A DNA stretch of 64,000 nt from Ziziphus jujuba (GCF_031755915.1 NC_083382.1:32696501-32760500); one strand, 5' to 3'; counted from the stretch's first letter, positions 38,801 to 52,195 are shown. Numbers and translations: made by a program. Notes: generated by a model not told the origin, from the letters alone.

Positions 38801-39654
38801 AAACTCTCAAAGAAAATCGATGCCCCAGAAACTTTCCTTCCATTTGGAAGGTAGTATCCATGACTGGTATTCCCTCCACACGGAGTATCCAATCCCATGA
38901 TGCGATCACCAGGCAATAACAATCCCGTATACACAGCGAAATTCGCAGAGGTACATGAATAGGGCTGCACATTCACACCCCAATTCTCCGAGTCTAGATT
39001 AAACGCAGCCAATGCTCGCTCACAACAAAGCGTTTCAATCTCATCGATATGCTGATTCCCACAGTAATATCTAGCACCGGGCATTCCTTCCGAATACTTA
39101 TTGGTCAAATGGCTTCCAAGGGCCTCCATTACAGCTTTACAAACGAAATTCTCCGACGCAATCAATTCAATCCCTTTGAATTGCCTTCTCTTCTCTTTTT
39201 CCATGATATGAAACACATCAGGGTCCGCAATCCGTAAAGGCTGGTCACCCCACAACCTGACCGCGCTTCTCCGAGCCTCAAGGTCAGGTCCGAACGACAC
39301 TCGCTTCGAATTACTGGTCGCCGAGGCTGAAGAAGACGACGACTCGCTATCTCTTCGCCGTTTCAAACACATGGAATGCCCCAAAATCCGAAACTCTTCG
39401 ACCTCTCTATCCTCATCGTCATCGTCATCGTCATCATTCATATCCCTATCTAAATTCCCATTCTCGGTTCTCTGACATTCGGCCTGTGGCTCCAGCAACT
39501 GGAGAGGAATCGGTGTGACCGAGTGAGTGGGGTCACGAAGGCTCGAGTCGAGCTGGAGCGATATCGAATCATCGGCGATTTGGGTCCGGTGCGGCGGCGA
39601 TGCGTGGGATGAAAACCCTAGGGAAAGGTTCGATTGAGGGTGGGATAAGTCCAT
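35849..39654 (-). CDS. SHM6/SHM7-like: Serine hydroxymethyltransferase, SHM6/SHM7 type
   Basis: SHMT is a PLP enzyme that interconverts serine plus THF and glycine plus methylene-THF. Exons in gene order are 39654-38593, 37358-36953, 36266-36165 and 36072-35849, giving 597 aa. The true start is ATG at 39654; one codon upstream is TTG. A 137-residue N-terminal extension carries an acidic run of Asp (about 74-82) and a basic KRRR (about 98-102), which suggests nuclear targeting as in the SHM6/7 clade. The fold follows: [20 protein letters not shown], and the PLP lysine in [12 protein letters not shown] (K372). Two usual histidines are changed: CGGN at 259-262 instead of HGGH, and DMAQ at 343-346 instead of DMAH. 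The clade assignment is from sequence likeness. Confidence 0.92.
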
Positions 39655-40199
39655 CAAAAACCCCCCAAAAAAAAAAAATACGAACTTTGAATCTAGCTCT
39701 AGCAGATTACGAGTGTGTATATATATATATATATATATATATGCGCATACAACAAATGAAATGTCAAAAATTGTAAGGTTACGAGCAACAATAGCAACAG
39801 CAGAAACAGCGACAAGGAAACGGTAAGAAGGAGCAGTAACAGTATTTGAAAAGGTTGAAGTGTGCGGGGGTTGAAGAATGTTCCATGGAAAGGAATTTCA
39901 GAGCCCTAACCCTAGCTGCTAATGGCGGAGAAGAGAGAGAGGTTGGCCATCGAGTGGGCTTGATGAAGACCGCTGGATTCTATAATTGGGTAAAACACAA
40001 AGGGGGACGAACCTGGACGTCGTCGAAATTAGCTGAGCTGGCTTCGGTCTTCGTTTTACTTTAACACTTCCCTTCTCTTCTCTTTGGTTCTGGCCCATGC
40101 CCTATCCCCTGTGGGCTCTACCATCCAGTGGGCCCTCTTCCCCTTTTCTTTATTTTTTTTTTTAATTTTAGTAAATATAATAATTGAAAATTTATGCGC
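39655..40199. other. SHMT upstream region
   Basis: This is the presumptive promoter and 5' leader of the minus-strand SHMT gene. It has a (TA)n tract at about 39717-39742. The short plus-strand ORF at 39846-40064 has no recognisable features and is not called. Confidence 0.45.
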
Positions 40200-43100
40200 C
40201 TTTTTTTTTTTCCATATAATACAATTTAAAAGTTAACCCTTTAACAATTCGATAACTCATTAAATTGAATTGTTATAATTTTATAAGTATTAAAATAAAT
40301 ATAGTATAATATAAGTTATTTACAAAATAATAATAAATTTTATATAATTATGTTATCGTATTTTTTATATTAAAATTAAATAATACATAATCAATGATAA
40401 ATAATAATTATATTAATATGGTTGATTTATATTAAATTTTTTTAAGTTTTTATTAAAAGAGTGTTAATTTGAGAATGATTGTTTAATAGAATAAAAAATA
40501 AATATAATATGATATTATATTATATTAATTAATTAAGAGTATTTTGGATACTTAAATTTATATTATGAAATAATTAGATTTTTAAAAGAAGATTTGATTT
40601 TAAAAATTACTGTATAACTGTCAAACTTTTTAAATTACCATATTTATTGTACTTTTACCAACCACTTAACAGTCTAAAATTCTTTATAAATGATTTCCAA
40701 ACTCCCATAATTATTACCAAACTAAATCTTATTTTTTTTAAAAAATCATTGTAATTGTACTGACAAAGAATCAGTTTCTACTATTCTAAAAAAATAATTA
40801 ATAAAGTATTTGATAACTTATATTAATAAAAATACTGTAAAATATAAAAATTACAAATAAATGTTTAACAACTTAATAAATTGAATTGTTATAAATTTTA
40901 TAATTATTCAAATTGACATGATATATATAAACAATTTATATGTAGTTATGCTATAGTACTTTTTATTCTAAAATTAAATGATATATAATAAATAATCAAT
41001 AATTATATTAAAACGATCTATTAAAATTAGAATTTTTATTTAGTTTTTATGCAGTTAACTTTAATTTAAATATAATTGTTTGATAGGATAAAAGATAAAT
41101 ATAATATCATATTCTATTAATTAATTGATGGTATTTTAGATATTTAAATTTATTTATTCTAATTGTAAAAATAAATCAAATTTTCAAATATGATTTTAAA
41201 GCCATTATATAATTGCCAAAATTCTCAACTAATCAGTATCACTGTACTTTTATTAAACGCCTAAACAACTAAAAATTAAGAGTCCCAACATCATTACCAG
41301 ACTTCCTAAGCCTATGTTAATTTATTTTTCTTGTTTTTGCTAATGAATTATCAATATTGATCCAGCGCCCATGGTATATTGTTTATCATTATCCAAATGG
41401 AATGATTTCTTTCAGGACCTTTGTTTTAAATGAAAAATAATATACAAATAAATGGATCAAATGTTAATTTAACTTTAATATATATATATATATATATCTA
41501 TCTATATATATATTAATAATTCTTTTAATTTTCATTGTCTCTTTTCCTTTGTTTCCTCTTACCAAATAAATTGGATGCACTTGGTATGAATTTTTTCCAT
41601 TTGGGCGTCAAGGCCAATTACAAGTGCTAAACATTTTGGACCCATAATTTAAGATAATATATATATATACACATATAATCCATTTAACAAATTCAATGTT
41701 AATCTAATTAATTTCCTAGAATTAAATAAATAATAATTAGTAAAAAAAGATTGCAAGATAAGATTTGAAAAGTCTCAACAGGTGAACGCACTCCCACAGT
41801 TTATAGGTCTATTTTGGCTCCATATGAGTAATGATTGATATAACCATTGAATATTCACCCAAAATAAAAAATAATAATTAATAAATAAATAAATAAAAGA
41901 TGTAATCAACGAAAGGGCATTTCAATTTTTGGGATTTCATAAGATTATATTAGGATCCAGGTCAAGTACCATCAACCGTGTACGAGGCTGGTAGCCATTT
42001 GTTCTTTTTTGTCCACTATTGTACAATTTTTCCAACTTACGGATCAAAAATGCAGAGCAAAAGGCTATCGTGCGATTGAATGGAGCATCAAATTGGAGCC
42101 GTATGAAATAGTATAAGAAGAAATTATGATTTTATATCCCATACGGCACAATTTCTTCATAAGTTTGTGTAAATCAAACAATTTTGACCCTTTTTTTGTT
42201 TTTTTTATAAACCAATAGTTTTTGTTCTTGGTAATGACCAATAGTTGTTTGTTGTGTGGCACTGCTGATGGAAAGTGACATCAAAATGAGTCTTAAAGGA
42301 TTAATAATAACAAAAAAAGAAAACTACAACACACAAGAGATGACATGTTTGGTTGACTTTTTTTTCTATTTTTTATATTATTTACAATTTTTTTTTTAAT
42401 TTAATGTTTTGAATTCATAAGCATCTTAATTATAAATATAAGTGTTTTATCCATATTGGGTGGATTTTAATAAGTTGAAAATGTTTTAGAATTACATACT
42501 ATGTAGATTTAACTTTATAATTTTATACTATTTTAAAATGTACATAAACGATTATGTATAGGTTTAATTATTTATTTTAAAAACATTATAAGTTAAAAAA
42601 TTTATCTAAATGATTTAAATTAAAGCGTAAGGAAGAGAGTAAAAAATAATCCATGGTCCATGGCTCAGTTGAATTAAAAAGAAAATAAAAATTTCAGCAA
42701 TCAGATAAATATATTGCAAAGAAAATTATTCGTTTGTCAAACATGAAATTCCCCTCTACATTCCAACCAAATGTGCCAGGCGAATCCTAATCCTAAAGTG
42801 GATTTTGACCAATTTGAGTTAGAAACTCACTCTTTACTAACCGTGAAATTGTTATGATAAAAAAAGAAATAATTTACGACCTTAAAATTGTTGTGGGACG
42901 GACATATTAGTGAAACCATCACAATTGAAGATTAGTCGAAAATAAAAAGATTAAAAAAATAAAAATAAAAAACATGGGATTGGTTTGGGCCTTAATTTGT
43001 TTATCCAAAACTGTGGCCCAATCTGGCCTTATTCATAAGCGGATTCCCTTAACTTTAGCTGGGCTGGCCCAAAAAATTCCTCAACACAATGATTATTTTA

Positions 43101-43400
43101 GCTTTTATTTTTTATTATTTGTTGTTGTTAAAGATCTTTTTTTTTTTTTTTTTGAAATATATATTTTTTTGGTTGAAGGTGGTAAGTCAATGTTTCATAA
43201 AAGGAAATCTCTGTTATTTTAAGTTTACTTTTAACCAACAAAAGCTAATAAATTCTCCTAACCATTGATGTGGCATTGACATAACAAGAATTTTCCCTTA
43301 GTTGGTCACACTAACATTCTTCAACTTTCCTTCTCAAATGGACACGTATTCAAATGTTAGAAGTATAACTACATTATCAGGTTAATTTAACTAGAAAAAA
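40200..43400. other. AT-rich spacer, no gene
   Basis: This long, very AT-rich stretch contains the diverged duplication described separately (about 40240-41330). Beyond that it holds only homopolymer and (TA)n runs. The ORFs are short and featureless. Confidence 0.6.
40240..41330 (+). repeat. Diverged tandem duplication of about 620 bp
   Basis: Two related AT-rich units lie at about 40240-40700 and 40865-41320. Both share TTAAATTGAATTGTTATAA-like starts, a TTGTTTGATAGGATAAAAGATAA-like middle and GTACTTTTA near the end. They differ by many substitutions. The origin is unknown and may be an old transposon. Confidence 0.65.
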
Positions 43401-46400
43401 AAATCACAATTCAAATCCATAAGGTAAATTTAAAAACTGAGAAAAATTCAATCAAAATTAAAAACACTTTGATCAAAAATACCTGCAAAACACAACAAAT
43501 TTGCGTCCACAAAGCAAAGAATAAAACACAACAATCATGCCAATGCGAGTTGGACAACCGACAAAACATTATACGGTTTCAAGCCTTTTGCCACGTGTCA
43601 TCCACGACATCTCTCTGTTTTCCCACTTGTTCTCATAAAGTTGATCCTCCAGGTCCCATTGGCGAGCCACAGCGGTTTATATGGTTGGGATTCCGCGTCT
43701 GCTTGCCAGCTAACACCTGCATAATTTCCGCACGTGTATTTATTTTGCTACAGCCACCTATCTAGCTAGTTTTTAGATCCACTACATCATTGACCACAAT
43801 CATTCGGCTGCGGCCACCATTAATATTTTATTTTTCCATTACACATTTAATTAAATTTTTATTTTATAAAAAATATTAGTAAACATAATTCTTTGAACCT
43901 ACATAAATGCTAAATACTAAATTGTAGTCCTTTTATTATTTTATTTTTGGGAAGTCTAGAATTCATCGGCTATGGGCGTGAATAGAGATGACAGGTTTAC
44001 ATAGACGGTATCACCGCTAAATGCATGAAGACAACACAGCCAACTTTTTTGGTGTTGAAAATAGATTGATGGATTAGGTGTGTGTCTGACAAAGCGAGTA
44101 TTGCTTTTTTAATATACTCGCGCGATTGAGGCAGAGAGATTCCTTCTAATGGTAGGGGATTGGAAAAGAGACGTCTCATGGGTGACGTGGCTAACGTTTG
44201 CCCATGGGACGTGTAAACGTCACGGCGAAGCGTCACATCCCTAATCGGTGGCCTTACGAAAAGCAAAATTTTAATTTTTTTTAAAAAATAATATTTTGAC
44301 CAAATTACTTTTGTACCCCCCATTAATTAGATAATTGTCCTATCATGTCCCCACTCTCTAACCAAAACCAAAATCCTCACCTACTCTTTTTCCCCCTTTA
44401 AATTTCAATGGGCAGGTCAAATTTTGGCATACCAAAATGCATCAATTGGTATCTTTCAAAGAAAAGCCCACGGAGCCTACATCTTGTTAGAGTCTATAAA
44501 TGAGAAAAATATGGAGCTTCAGGTTTTTATCAGGTCCAAATTATTTTATATTGTTTTTGAGAAGAAAAAAAAAAAATCCTTTTATATAATTTTACTTTTT
44601 GATGGATAAAATCTTATATTATTTACTAGAATTTTAAACATCAAAACCAAATTTATTATTAGGATCCATCTATTGTACAAATCGTTTACATACAAATTTA
44701 TAATATTGACGTAAATCTATAATAGTGAAGATAATTTTTAAAAATAATATTGACGATGGTTTTTGTCGTTCAATATTATAGATCGTAAAATTTTTTTCTA
44801 TTATTATATTTATTTTTTTATATAAAAAAAAAATACATTAGCTTTACTCTTAAAACATAATCCATTATGCCAACCTAATGTATTACTGTTTTATATTTTA
44901 TCCAATCAAATCAAAATTTGTGATTCTAAGTTTCAAAAGATATACAGCTATAGGTATTTGACTAAGCTTAAACAATGAAAGTGGAGATCACATGCTACGC
45001 ACGTTTGTTTGTCATGATCAGCACTAAAATTGAATATTAATATAGATAAAAGTGAAAGAAAGTAAAATTAAGGAGACATCAGGGACCAATTGCTTTGTTT
45101 TGTATTATTTTACTTTATAATCACAGAGATTATGGATAATAACCACACGAATTATCAACTTTTCCATGATTGACCGTGTTAATTATTTCAACGTTTTCTC
45201 TTTTACCTTTTGTAAATTAAAAAGTGACCAAAAAAGAAGATGAAAAAGTAAGGAATGATTTGTTGGTTTGATTGCAATTGTTACACATGTTTATGTTGAT
45301 CAAAATTTATGTATTTATTCATTTGATTTTAATAGGGTATTAGATAAGGATACTGGGAATCATGATTGATGCAAAAACAATGAATGCCACCTCCATGTGT
45401 TCTCATCCATGATTTGCCATTTTGTTTAATCACATCATATTTAAAGCAAAAGCCCTCATCACCATCTTTTACAATTTCTTAAGACACAAGCTCTAAATCA
45501 TTCACTGAAATGCATATAATTATTTCAAAATATTAATTGATTGTCTAAAAAAAAACAATACGTGCTTAGACCAACTTTAGAGGAATCATAGCACTAAATG
45601 TGGATGGGTTTGGTGGGGTATTATATAGGTCCAAAAAAACAATCAAATTAAATTGAATTTCATCATCAAACGAAATTTCCTTTCTGAACTGAAATATGAT
45701 TTCATTATTTATTTACGGCGGAAGGAAATGAGGAAAGGGAGAATAGCAAACAATAATTAAAACGGTGCTAGAATTGTCAAAATAAAAATAAAAGGAGGGC
45801 AATAAAGTCAAATAAGGTGGGCCCCAAGGTGGTATTTGAAGTCCACAACTACCACACGGGGGCTACAAGCCTACAAGGTTCGTTCTCCAAACCAATGGAG
45901 AAGGAAGGAAGCAAACAAAAGGAAGAAGAGGGAAAAAAAAAGAAAAAAAAAAAAAAAAAAAAAAAGAAAGTGTGCCGTTGGGGCCAGAGGGGCGACGTGG
46001 CAAAGGCCCGGATAATTCGGATAAGTGAAACGCAGCATTTTACCAAATGATACGCTACAAAATGCAATGTGGACACGCTTTTTATATGATACAATATATC
46101 ACTTAGACAGTCCCAAAATAAACGCTTAATAACCATATAAGCAAATAAAAAAATCCCAACCATTACCAAACCCAGAAAAAAAAAAAAAAAAAAAACTCAG
46201 ACCAAACTCTTTTTTCTCTTTTTCTCTCTTCTATTTCTTTATATTTATCTGAAAAGTTGTTGAAGGCTTGCTAGAATTGGAAGTCCAAACGGAAACAACA
46301 AAGGTAAAGCAAAGAGAGAAGCAGAGTTCATCACGATTTTTATTTTTATTTTTTATTATTATTTCTCTCCAATTTTTCCTCTTTATTTTAAGCAATTTGT

Positions 46401-46474
46401 TTTTTTTTTTTTAAATATAATACGTGAAGATTTTGTAAAGAGAAAGATACTTGCTTGGTACGACGTCGTGGAAT
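43401..46474. other. Spacer upstream of the TCP11 gene
   Basis: No gene is supported. CACGTG (G-box) elements occur at 43592-43597 and 43731-43736, in a locally less AT-rich stretch that continues to about 44280. A poly-A run lies near 45940. The 200 bases before 46475 are pyrimidine-rich and then purine-rich, and are probably the TCP11 leader. Confidence 0.5.
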
Positions 46475-49400
46475 ATGGGTGGTGGTGGTGGTGGTGGTGG
46501 TGATGGTGATGGTGGGGGAGTGGTGGCTGGAGGGACTGTAATTGAATTTCCGGCGTGTGACGGTGAAACGGCGTCGTACACTTGGCCTCCGAGAATTCCT
46601 ACGAGGCTTCGAAGGAGGTTTCTCGTACACTGTAATAAGACTCCCTGCACCGTTGAACACATCGAAGCCAAGCTTCGTCTCGCCGATCTTCGCCGACAGG
46701 TTGGCTTCTTTTTTTTCTTTCTCCATTTTCTTTTTGTTTGATTTTTTTGAGTTTGTTTTCGGAGGGAATTCAAAGACGATTCTTTTTTTTTTTTTTTTTT
46801 TTAAATGTTTGCTTTGGTGTGTGGGATTCGAACAACCGAACTGACACAATTAGTTCAGCGAACGAACTATACTGGCTTTGTTGTTGTTTCTTTAATCTTT
46901 TTTTTTTTTTTTTTTTTTGGTTCTTTTTCTCCACGTGCTATTTCATAAAAAAAAATTCAATATTTTTGTCTGATTGTTTCGTTTTGATTCTTCTCAGATA
47001 GTGGTTGTTATTCAAGAAAAGATAATTATGTGATAACATCCTGAGAATTTCTAAGCATTTAAAAAAATATATATATTTTTTTTGAGTGTCAATTTCTCTG
47101 TACTTTTTTTTTTTCATCAATTTCTTGGCAACGAAACGGATCATTCATTAATGTTAAATCTCGATCCTTTGTGTAGATTCTTCTGTTGGAATTTGTTTTG
47201 CCCTTTATGGGTTTTCCTTATATTCGAGTCTTCTACTGATAGTTCTTCCCCTTACTTTTTTATGTTGCTTTAAACGGATTATATATTTATATATTTTCTT
47301 TGTGATACCTTAACCACCACTTCTTTGGTTTGGAACTTTATTCAATTAAAAGTTAATGTTGGCAAATTATGCTTAAAACTTGAACTTTTTGAATGCAGGA
47401 ATACTATGAGAAATTGTCAAGCAAAGCAAGGCCAAAGCCGAGAAGCCCCTCACGGTCTTCTTCGCAAGAGGAGGACCTCGGTCAGCGCCTTGAAGCTAAG
47501 CTTCAGGCAGCTGCTCAGAAAAGGTAAAGCCTTATTTTCTATCAATGCCCTAGATTCTCCATGCTTATTACTCCATGTTGACTTGTTAATGAAACAACAG
47601 GTTGAGCATTCTAGAAAGTGCGCAAATGCGCTTGGCTAGGTTGGATGAACTGCGCCAAGCAGCTAAAACTGGTGTAAAAATGCGCCATGAAAAGGAAAGA
47701 GAGAAGCTTGGCTCAAAAGTGGAACTGCGTTTTCAGCAGGCAGAGGCAAATAGAATGCTTATGCTCAAGGCTTACAAACAAAGAAGGGCCACACTGAAGG
47801 AGAGGTCATCTCAGTCATTATTGCGGAAGATGGCTCGGGAGAATAAGTACAAGGAACGTGTACGAGCTGCAATTCAGCAAAAGCGTGTAGCTGCTGAGAA
47901 TAAGCGATTGGGATATCTGGAAGCAGAGAAGAAGAGGGCACGTGCCAGGATGTTGCAAGTGCATCGAGTGGCTAAGTCTGTCTCTCACCAACGGGAGGTC
48001 GAGAGAAGGAGAATTAGGGATCAGTTGGAAAATCGGCTGCAAAGGGTATGAATTCCTTCTAAATCAAATCCAAACATGAAGTTATAAAATTTTTGGTTGT
48101 ATTTATGGTGCATGTGTGTGTATTTTCTCATAATATTTTATTCACAACTAGGCAAAGAGACAAAGAGCTGAATATCTAAGGCAGAGAGCAAGGCTGAATA
48201 ATTCTATTCCAGTCAATTGGAAAATGCACAAGCAGGCTGATGTCCTTTCTAGAAAATTGGCAAGGTAGTTGTCCCAACCTTTGCTGTTGGATTGTGTCAT
48301 GATTTATTACTGTTTAAAAATAGCTTTATTCACCTGAATTATGTGATTTTGTATGGGTCCCTCTTCGTCGCTGTCCACATATATTTTAACTTGGTTTTAT
48401 ATCTACATTTCATGGTAGTCAACTAGCTGACAGTTATATTGTTGCTTGTTTTGTTATCCTGTATGATGTGTGGAAAAACACTTGTAATATTAGATCATGC
48501 TATCACGTACAAAAAATTTTAGTGGAGGGGAATGATGAGAGAACCTTGGAGTAACACTCTTTACTTTCAAGATAAAATTGTAATTTTGAGCATTTTATTA
48601 TCTATTAGGTGTTGGAGGCGGTTCCTCAGGCAGAGGAGAACTACCTTAGACTTGGCAAAAGCTTATGATGCACTGAAAATTAGTGAGAAATACGTCAAGT
48701 CAATGCCATTTGAACAGCTAGCTCTTATGATTGAGTCAAGCGATGCACTGCATACTATGAAAACTTTACTAGATCGATTTGAGAGCCGCTTAAAAGTGTT
48801 TAGGGCAGTTGCTGCTGCTACCAATCATCCATCCAAGTTGGACAACATTGATCATCTTCTCAAACGAGTTGCCACCCCAAAGAGGAGGACTACTCCAAGA
48901 CCATCTTTGAGGAGCAGAGATGCAAAGAAAGCAGCTTCCCCCAAGGAGACAGTAAATAACCCAGCTAAGTTATCTAGGTATCCAGTGAGGGTAGCCCTTT
49001 GTGCATACATGATATTGAGTCATCCAGATGCTGTTTTCAGTGGTCAAGGAGAGCGTGAGATTGCTCTTGCCAAGTCTGCAGAAGAATTTATTCGGGAATT
49101 TGAGCTGTTATTGAAGATTATATTGGAGGGGCCTTTATGCAGTTCTGATGAAGAGACAGGCTCAATGTTGCCTACACGTTGCACATTCAGATCTCAGCTT
49201 GCAGTGTTTGATAAAGCATGGTGCTCCTACTTAAATTCCTTTGTTGCATGGAAAGTTAAGGATGCTCAGTTGCTGGAACAAGATTTGGTGAGAGCAGCTT
49301 GTCAGATGGAGCTCTCAATGATTCAAACTTGCAAAATGACAGCAGAAGGAGATAGTGTTGAGCTTACTCATGATATGAAGGCTGTCCGGAAACAGGTATG

Positions 49401-52195
49401 CTTTATACTTTTGATTGGTTTTCTTTATGAGTAAATCACTGGTAATGACATATGTATCCGACCTCTAAGGCTACCATTGGAAAAAGAATAAGAAGAAGAT
49501 GAAAGGGATGGAAGCAAAAATAGAGTGTTCTATTCTTCTTCTTGTAGTTCCTGTACCCCCTACAAGTCTCTTCTTTCCCTTACTCCCAATGTAACCTAGC
49601 ATATGCTGACATGTGTGACGGTTATCTCTCATTTTATGATTTACGATATTGAGAAACCATAAAAAATAACATAAAACTGGTTTGTCAAATTCTTCTTTAA
49701 GGAGAAATTGAATTCATCTTTGAACATTTCTTGATGCAGGTTTCAGAAGATCAAAAGCTCTTGAGGGAAAAGGTGCAACACCTAAGTGGAAATGCTGGGA
49801 TTGAGCGTATGGAATGTGCTTTATCTGAAACACGATCTAAGTACTTCCAAGCAAAGGAAAATGGAAGCCCATTCGGGACACCGATTCCACATCTTATCTC
49901 TCCAAGCACATCTAGTTCCTCAAGTAGAGCTTCAGTTGCTCGCAAAGAGAAGAATTCAGTTGAAAATATTGAGAGGCCAAGCCGTGTGGTTCGCACCTTA
50001 TTTAAGGAAGATGATACTCCTTCCAAAGGATGTGGTTCCTCTGCACCAAGAACAAATTTGGACAGTGAGTTGGGAACTTCTGTTGAGAAGTTGGTTTTGG
50101 AGAATGAATTGATTGTCAATGAATTCCTCCATGAGCAGCGTCACGCTTTTACTGGTGTCTTCAAATTGATCGATGAAGATCCAAACAGTGTTAAGGTTAG
50201 TGCAATGTACATAATAATTATAGTGTTGCATTTATTATGAACTTTTAACTGCAGAATTATTGCTTACTAGGGCATTGATAAAAGCGTTTTAAGCTTATTT
50301 CAAACTTGCTGCTAATTTTTTCCGTATTTCGTCATATTGCAGGCCAAGGTAAGAGAGGCAATGGAGAAGGCTTTCTGGGATAGCATCTTGGAATCATTGA
50401 AAAGGGATGACCCTGACTATGACCGAGTTGTTCAACTTGTGAGGGAGATGAGGGATGAACTTTGCCAGATGGCTCCAGATAGCTGGAGACAAATGATTGT
50501 TGAATCTATTGATCTAGACATTCTCTCTCAGGTACTGTGGCATCTTCTCATTTCTGCAGCAGATTGTAATTTAACAAGCAGATTTTGATTATGAACCCAT
50601 ATTTTTCTCTTTTAGGGGCTTAAATCTGGTAATTTGGACATTGATTACCTGGGAAGGATCTTAGATTTTGCATTGGTCACTTTGCAAAGACTCTCCTCTC
50701 CTGCTAGTGATGATGAAATGAAGAATACTCACCAAAGGTTAATGAAAGAATTAACTGAGATATGCCAAGCCAGAGAGGAGTCAGATCATTCAAATGTAAT
50801 TGCAATGATCAAGGGTCTGCGCTTTGTCTTAGAGCAGATTCAGGTAACAAAAAATTGTTTCTTTAGGCCATTTTTGTTTGCAACGTTATCTTGATTCGAC
50901 TTTTATAAGTTGTATGAACTATTAATTGCTTTTTTAATATGAAAAACTGAAAATTTTCTGGCAGGTGCTTAAGCAAGAGATTAGCAAAGCACGTATACAA
51001 ATGATGGAGCCTCTGTTAAAGGGACCTGCTGGTTTGGATTACCTTAGAAATGCTTTTGCCAACCGGCATGGATCTCCCTCTGATGCTTGCTCTTCTCTGC
51101 CATTGACCATTCAGTGGCTTTCATGTGTGTGGAACTGCAAAGATCAGGAGTGGGAAGAACATAGAAGTTCTCTCCGAGATTTGGATTGCGGAAGATCATC
51201 TCAGGAATTTATTCCTTCCACTACCCTTAGAAGTGGTGGAAACTTTCTAGTCAGTCCCAACATCACTTCCCCTAATTCTACTACTACAAATATTACAGGT
51301 TTAAACTATGTTATAATTCCTATTTATGTTTTATTGAAGTCCTTATGAAATGGAAAAGTTAAAACTGCTATGTCTTTTTGACACATTTACTCCTTTCTCT
51401 GTCTTATCTTTCTGTTTGGATCAGGTGATCAACAACCAGAATGCAAGGGAGAAACAGTTGATTTGTTGGTGAGGCTAGGCTTATTGAAGTTAGTGAATGG
51501 AGTTTCTGGTCTGACAAAAGAAGCTCTGCCTGAAACTTTCATTCTTAACCTCTCTAGGCTTAGGTCTGTTCAGGCTCAAATTCAGAAGATTATTGTAATT
51601 TCTACAAGGTAATGCACTTGATTTAGCTCATCTTGTAACTTTTTTAAAAATATGTATTGAGAGGAAGAAGTTCATTTACAGTTTACTAATATGGTACCAT
51701 GTAAATTGCAGCATCCTTATTTGCCGGCAAGTTCTTGTAAGTGAGAGAACAGTAGCCAGTGCTAAAGACATGGAAGTCATAGTATCAAAATGCATGGAGA
51801 GGCTTATAGAGCTCTTAGACAATAGTGAAGATGCAGGTACTGAGGAAATCGTTGAATCAATCAGTAGGTTCTCAACAGATGGTAGTGAAGCTGTTGACTC
51901 GGAGAAGCTTCAATCAAGGAAGGCGGTCATGGCCAGAATGTTAGGAAAGAGTTTGCAAGCTGGGGATGCAGTGTTTGAAAGGGTATCTCGTGCTGTTTAT
52001 ACAGCTGCAAGAGGAGTTGTGCTTGGAGGGACTGGACTTAAAGGAAAAAACTTGGCCGAGACTACACTACGGCAAATTGGAGCTGCTGTACTGACTGACA
52101 AGTTGATAAAAGCTGCTGAAGTTTTAGTTGTGGCAGCTGCTGTATCAGTTAGCGTTCATGGACAATGGTATACACAGCTAACTGGTAACATGTGA
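46475..52195 (+). CDS. T-complex protein 11 (TCP11) domain protein
   Basis: The exons are 46475-46699, 47399-47523, 47601-48045, 48152-48264, 48609-49395, 49740-50195, 50343-50531, 50616-50843, 50965-51298, 51425-51608 and 51712-52195, giving 1189 aa in frame. The N-terminus is a run of glycines encoded by (GGT)n, followed by [18 protein letters not shown]. Residues of about 80-310 are Arg/Lys/Glu-rich and predicted coiled coil ([33 protein letters not shown]). The central and C-terminal parts match plant TCP11-like proteins ([54 protein letters not shown]). Its biochemical role in plants is not established. The start is the ATG before the glycine run; a poly(A) signal AATAAA lies at 52380. 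Confidence 0.9.
46478..46521 (+). repeat. (GGT)n coding microsatellite
   Basis: This GGT/GAT trinucleotide run encodes the poly-Gly/Asp N-terminus of the TCP11-domain protein. Its length is likely polymorphic. Confidence 0.9.

Noticed and set aside
39846..40064. 72-aa plus-strand ORF upstream of SHMT
   Set aside because: It lies in the SHMT promoter or leader and has no recognisable domain.
43469..44323. ORFs of about 100 aa on both strands
   Set aside because: There are no domains, no splice-linked continuation and no family resemblance.
44730..44785. Imperfect palindrome AATATTGACGA / TCGTTCAATATT
   Set aside because: It is short, mismatched and AT-rich, as expected by chance in such sequence.
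46388..46849. Minus-strand Pro/Thr-rich ORFs of 153 and 120 aa
   Set aside because: They are antisense to the (GGT)n first exon of the TCP11 gene and to homopolymer runs.
46810..46850. GGGATTCGAAC motif resembling a tRNA T-loop on the minus strand
   Set aside because: No acceptor or anticodon arms pair around it, and it lies inside TCP11 intron 1.
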